A stretch of DNA of 10,342 nucleotides, from NCBI GenBank assembly GCA_003024985.2, contig PXIH01S0012731.1, one strand, 5' to 3'. Both the position numbers and the translations under genes were made by a program. The DNA is from Euperipatoides rowelli (lineage: Eukaryota; Onychophora; Udeonychophora; Euonychophora; Peripatopsidae). Under the pieces are notes generated by a model. That model had not been told where the DNA came from. It ran no database searches and saw only the letters and a program-made list of their open reading frames with translations. Position 1 is the first letter of the stretch, and every line of letters begins with the position of its first letter. Of this stretch, positions 8,058-10,342 are shown piece by piece.

Positions 8058-8640
8058 TATAAAGTCCAAGGAATGAATTCAGGTAACAAAAGAAAATGAT
8101 TTGTGAATTTTTAATGTTAATAAAACCAGACATTGTATTTTTACAAGAAACTAAACTGGCTTCTTCAGTATCCACAAACTGGATCCACAAACTGGAACAA
8201 TGGAAGGACAAATAGGCCACATTTGCAGGATAACATCTTAAATCTGTGCAAGGTACAATAACCTTACTAAAACTTTCCTTGAAAGCAATCTATCCATCTC
8301 GGTCTAAAGTCAAGACTACTATTAAAATAAGTTTCATGAACAATTTTTTTTTAGTAACATATCTGGATCAAATAACATCAAACAATATTCCTTGCTGTTT
8401 AACACTATAAACAACTATATACAAAATTGTTAAAACACCCAAAACTTCTTGATATTGTGGGGAGGGGATTTTAATGCCACTGTTTTTCATCTGTCAAAAT
8501 GGGGGCAAATTTTTATTTCTTCATTTCATCTGATCGAAGCAACCATTCATACAAATAATCAGTGTCTTCTTACAAATAATACCAAAACCATAGTTGCAAG
8601 ATTAATGGCTATTTCTGCATCTCACAATACAACTAACTAA
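8058..8640 (+). pseudogene. LINE apurinic-type endonuclease remnant
   Basis: The domain should nick target DNA for target-primed reverse transcription. The N-terminal strand (Y-K-V-Q-G-M-N-S, then N-K-R-K) is in the frame starting at 8058. The Q-E-T metal-binding Glu motif is in the frame of 8123. The G-G-D-F-N catalytic motif is in the frame of 8449, which stays open to 8640. At least two frameshifts therefore separate the motifs, and stops follow at about 8210 and 8232. A conventional start for the 8449 frame is absent; it is simply an open remnant. The Glu and the Asp/Asn motif residues themselves survive. Confidence 0.75.
8170..8195. repeat. 13-bp tandem duplication inside the LINE
   Basis: ATCCACAAACTGG occurs twice in immediate tandem (8170-8182 and 8183-8195). 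Thirteen is not a multiple of three, so this duplication alone would shift the endonuclease frame just after the Q-E-T motif. Confidence 0.9.
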
Positions 8641-9368
8641 CATACTTACTTTCAAAACAATGGTAAACACAATTGTCCAAACATGTTGCATTGTTAATCA
8701 CATTAATGTTTTTAATAGAAGTTATAGCAAGAGAATATTCCAACCTCCAAGTCACATTACATTATATCTAGCTTTAACTTTCCCAACAGGTATTTATAAC
8801 TAAATATATTATATTGGTATGTGTTGCACTTTGCGATATGCAATCTTTACCTACTACATAGATATAGATTAACGATAAAATATTATCTTTCTTAATGGAT
8901 AAAAACAAGATCATTATTCTTAATAATAACATGCATCAATATTTCTTCAAAAAGCAATTAATCAAATATAAGATAAACAGATCTAGTTTGAACATTAGTA
9001 TTCAATAGAGAAAAAAAACAATGAATTCAATTTATATCAACAAAAGTTAGAGAAATACAAAAATATTAGAAAAATAATACTATAAAAAATGAAATCACAG
9101 AGCTACTAGTGACAAAAATGTTTATGAGAAGAACACCTTCAATTACCATGACTAAACACCAATGCAAGACATTATTGGGAGCAGAACTGGTCAACTTCTT
9201 CATTGCTAGATTTAAAAAGCACTTTTTAAATGCAAGACATACGAAATCCATACAAGAATTGCTAAGCAAGCACAAACAAATAAAATAATACTTAATCATC
9301 AAAATGGTTGATATTTTACATTTATTCAAACCATCATCAAGGAATATTTATATTGATCAAATATTTGC
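8641..9368 (+). pseudogene. LINE region between endonuclease and RT, heavily decayed
   Basis: About 730 bases with many stops. One plus-strand frame from about 9090 to 9290 reads with few stops and has the basic, Leu/Phe-rich text (L-L-G-A-E-L-V-N-F-F, then R-F-K-K-H-F) typical of the linker between the L1 endonuclease and reverse transcriptase. Assignment rests mainly on position between the two recognisable domains. Confidence 0.5.
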
Positions 9369-10152
9369 TTACCATCTGGCCCTGATGGCATTACATAACA
9401 ACAAATATTGAAAAAAAAAATATTAAATTTTTCTTGTAATATGAAAATATCTATTTAAGCATTAGTGCACCCTTGCTAAACAGTGCTGCTTACTTTGTCT
9501 TATTAAATAAAATTCATAAGCCAATATGACTTGCATTAAATCAATTACCAAAGATTCTAACAATTTATTAACAATATCAGATCGATTTCCATCAAAAATG
9601 TCTATGCCAAACTTTTTACATACATACTTAATTCACAAATTGTACCATTGCTGTCAAAATGATCCAGACAAGTCAATTGTGTTTAGAAGACAGATCAATC
9701 ATACGGCCATCCACATATTAGAAGACATTCATAATATAAGCATCATCACTGATTATATACATCAGCAACCTTATGTCATTTTTCTTGATTTAGAAAAGTT
9801 GTTTGATCATGTCAACTTAAATTTCCTGATACACCAAATTAAAAATCATATTAAATATCCATGTCTTATTATGGGTATAATAAACTATCTGACTTCAACA
9901 TCAGTATTTCTTCAAATTAGTAACATTATCCATTGATCATTTAACCCAAGATTCATTCCTCACTTAGTTTTTACACTCTACATTAATACTATGTTTGAAA
10001 TTGTGGATAAACTTCCAGGGTTCTACTTAAAGCAGCACAACACTCACTTCAAAATCCTTGTATATGCTAATGATATTGTCATTTTTATGTGCCACAGTAA
10101 GGAGGTAGAAATCACTTTAGAGATTCTTAAAAGACTTTTCAGACAGAACTAG
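9369..10152 (+). pseudogene. LINE reverse transcriptase remnant
   Basis: The segment carries G-P-D-G-I-T (frame of 9369), then a long open frame from about 9526. That frame holds the R-x-x-Q-I-N motif, the palm motif F-L-D-L-E-K-L-F-D-H-V, and a TGA at 9934-9936. Beyond the TGA the same frame continues to TAG at 10150-10152 and includes Y-A-N-D-I-V-I-F. In active L1-group enzymes the catalytic box is F/Y-A-D-D; here the first Asp is Asn. The R-G-x-R-Q-G-C-P-L-S-P motif expected after the TGA is reduced to N-P-R-F-I-P-H-L-V-F. Inactive by several independent lesions, yet the frame is open for about 200 codons with one stop. Confidence 0.82.
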
Positions 10153-10342
10153 GACTATGATCAAATGGGAGAAAAGCATAATACTTGATCTATCTACTCT
10201 AAAGGTCAGTCCAGGACTAGTATAAAAAGAATTTTCCATTTACCTGGGACTACAGTGACTAGATAGATACAGTGTGGCCAAGTCTGCACTCAAGCTGATT
10301 GGTTCTTCAAAAAGACGCCATGTTTTTCCCAAATATATGTTT

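Larger units (their letters stand above)
5901..10342 (-). other. Intron upstream of the large PKD1 exon (partial, over 4.4 kb)
   Basis: No minus-strand frame in this stretch resembles the C-type lectin, WSC or leucine-rich parts that precede the exon in polycystin-1, so the whole stretch is read as intron of the host gene. It is filled by decayed plus-strand mobile-element sequence, including a long inverted repeat and a LINE. The upstream exon lies beyond the right end of the window. Confidence 0.75.
8058..10342 (+). mobile_element. Degenerate L1/Tx1-group LINE, ORF2 region, right end cut by window
   Basis: Endonuclease and reverse transcriptase motifs appear in the correct L1-type order on the plus strand. 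They are Q-G-M-N-S near 8067, K-P-D-I-V-F-L-Q-E-T at 8123-8152, G-G-D-F-N at 8461-8475, G-P-D-G-I-T at 9378-9395, R-R-Q-I-N near 9686, F-L-D-L-E-K-L-F-D at 9781-9807, Y-A-N-D at 10063-10074 and Y-L-G at 10241-10249. They are spread over all three frames with many stops, so the copy is dead. The 5' boundary is uncertain; coding relics back to about 6400 may belong to it. The 3' end and any poly-A are outside the window. The element is antisense to the host gene, as is common for LINEs kept in introns. Confidence 0.85.

Noticed and set aside
7746-9329. Minus-strand open frames at 7746-7940, 8035-8220 and 9066-9329
   Set aside because: They lie opposite the plus-strand ORF and LINE remnants. They are rich in Phe, Leu and Cys as expected from the complement of A-rich coding text, and carry no splice or domain support as host exons.

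Overview
The window looks like vertebrate nuclear DNA. It is AT-rich, CpG appears scarce by eye, and one very long coding exon with consensus splice signals is flanked by intron full of decayed transposable elements. The exon encodes the extracellular PKD-repeat region of a polycystin-1 (PKD1) type protein. Its repeats can be paired one for one, in order, with my recollection of human polycystin-1, although sequence identity is clearly low. I cannot name the species. An AT-rich PKD1 together with an L1/Tx1-group LINE would fit an ectothermic tetrapod or another non-mammalian vertebrate, but that is inference.

Layout, left to right. Positions 1-621 are the start of the intron downstream of the exon, because the gene runs on the minus strand. 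They hold a possible 3' end of a non-LTR element (about 1-158) and an (ATTT)7 microsatellite. Positions 622-5900 are one 5279-bp exon on the minus strand. It encodes, from N to C terminus, an LDL-A-like cysteine cluster, a basic Ser-rich linker, about 16 PKD-type Ig-fold units and the first part of the REJ region. The exon starts after a good acceptor in phase 1 and ends at a CAG|GTAAGA donor in phase 0. The LRR, WSC and C-type lectin parts would lie to the right of the window, and GAIN/GPS, PLAT and the transmembrane part to the left.

Positions 5901-10342 are part of the upstream intron. After about 500 bp with nothing recognisable come weak plus-strand coding relics. They are interrupted by a striking near-perfect inverted repeat: two 224-bp arms with 3 mismatches, no indels and a 25-nt loop, flanked by a 12-bp direct repeat that may be a target-site duplication. 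A 119-codon plus-strand ORF of unknown identity (7511-7870) and an A-rich tract follow. From about 8058 to the window end lies a degenerate plus-strand LINE with apurinic-like endonuclease motifs and reverse transcriptase motifs of the L1/Tx1 group. Frameshifts, stops and a mutated catalytic Asp (YAND for YADD/FADD) break it.

Apart from the host exon, nothing here appears to be a working gene. The LINE runs antisense to the host gene inside its intron. The two best leads are the large palindrome and the unusually large fused PKD exon.
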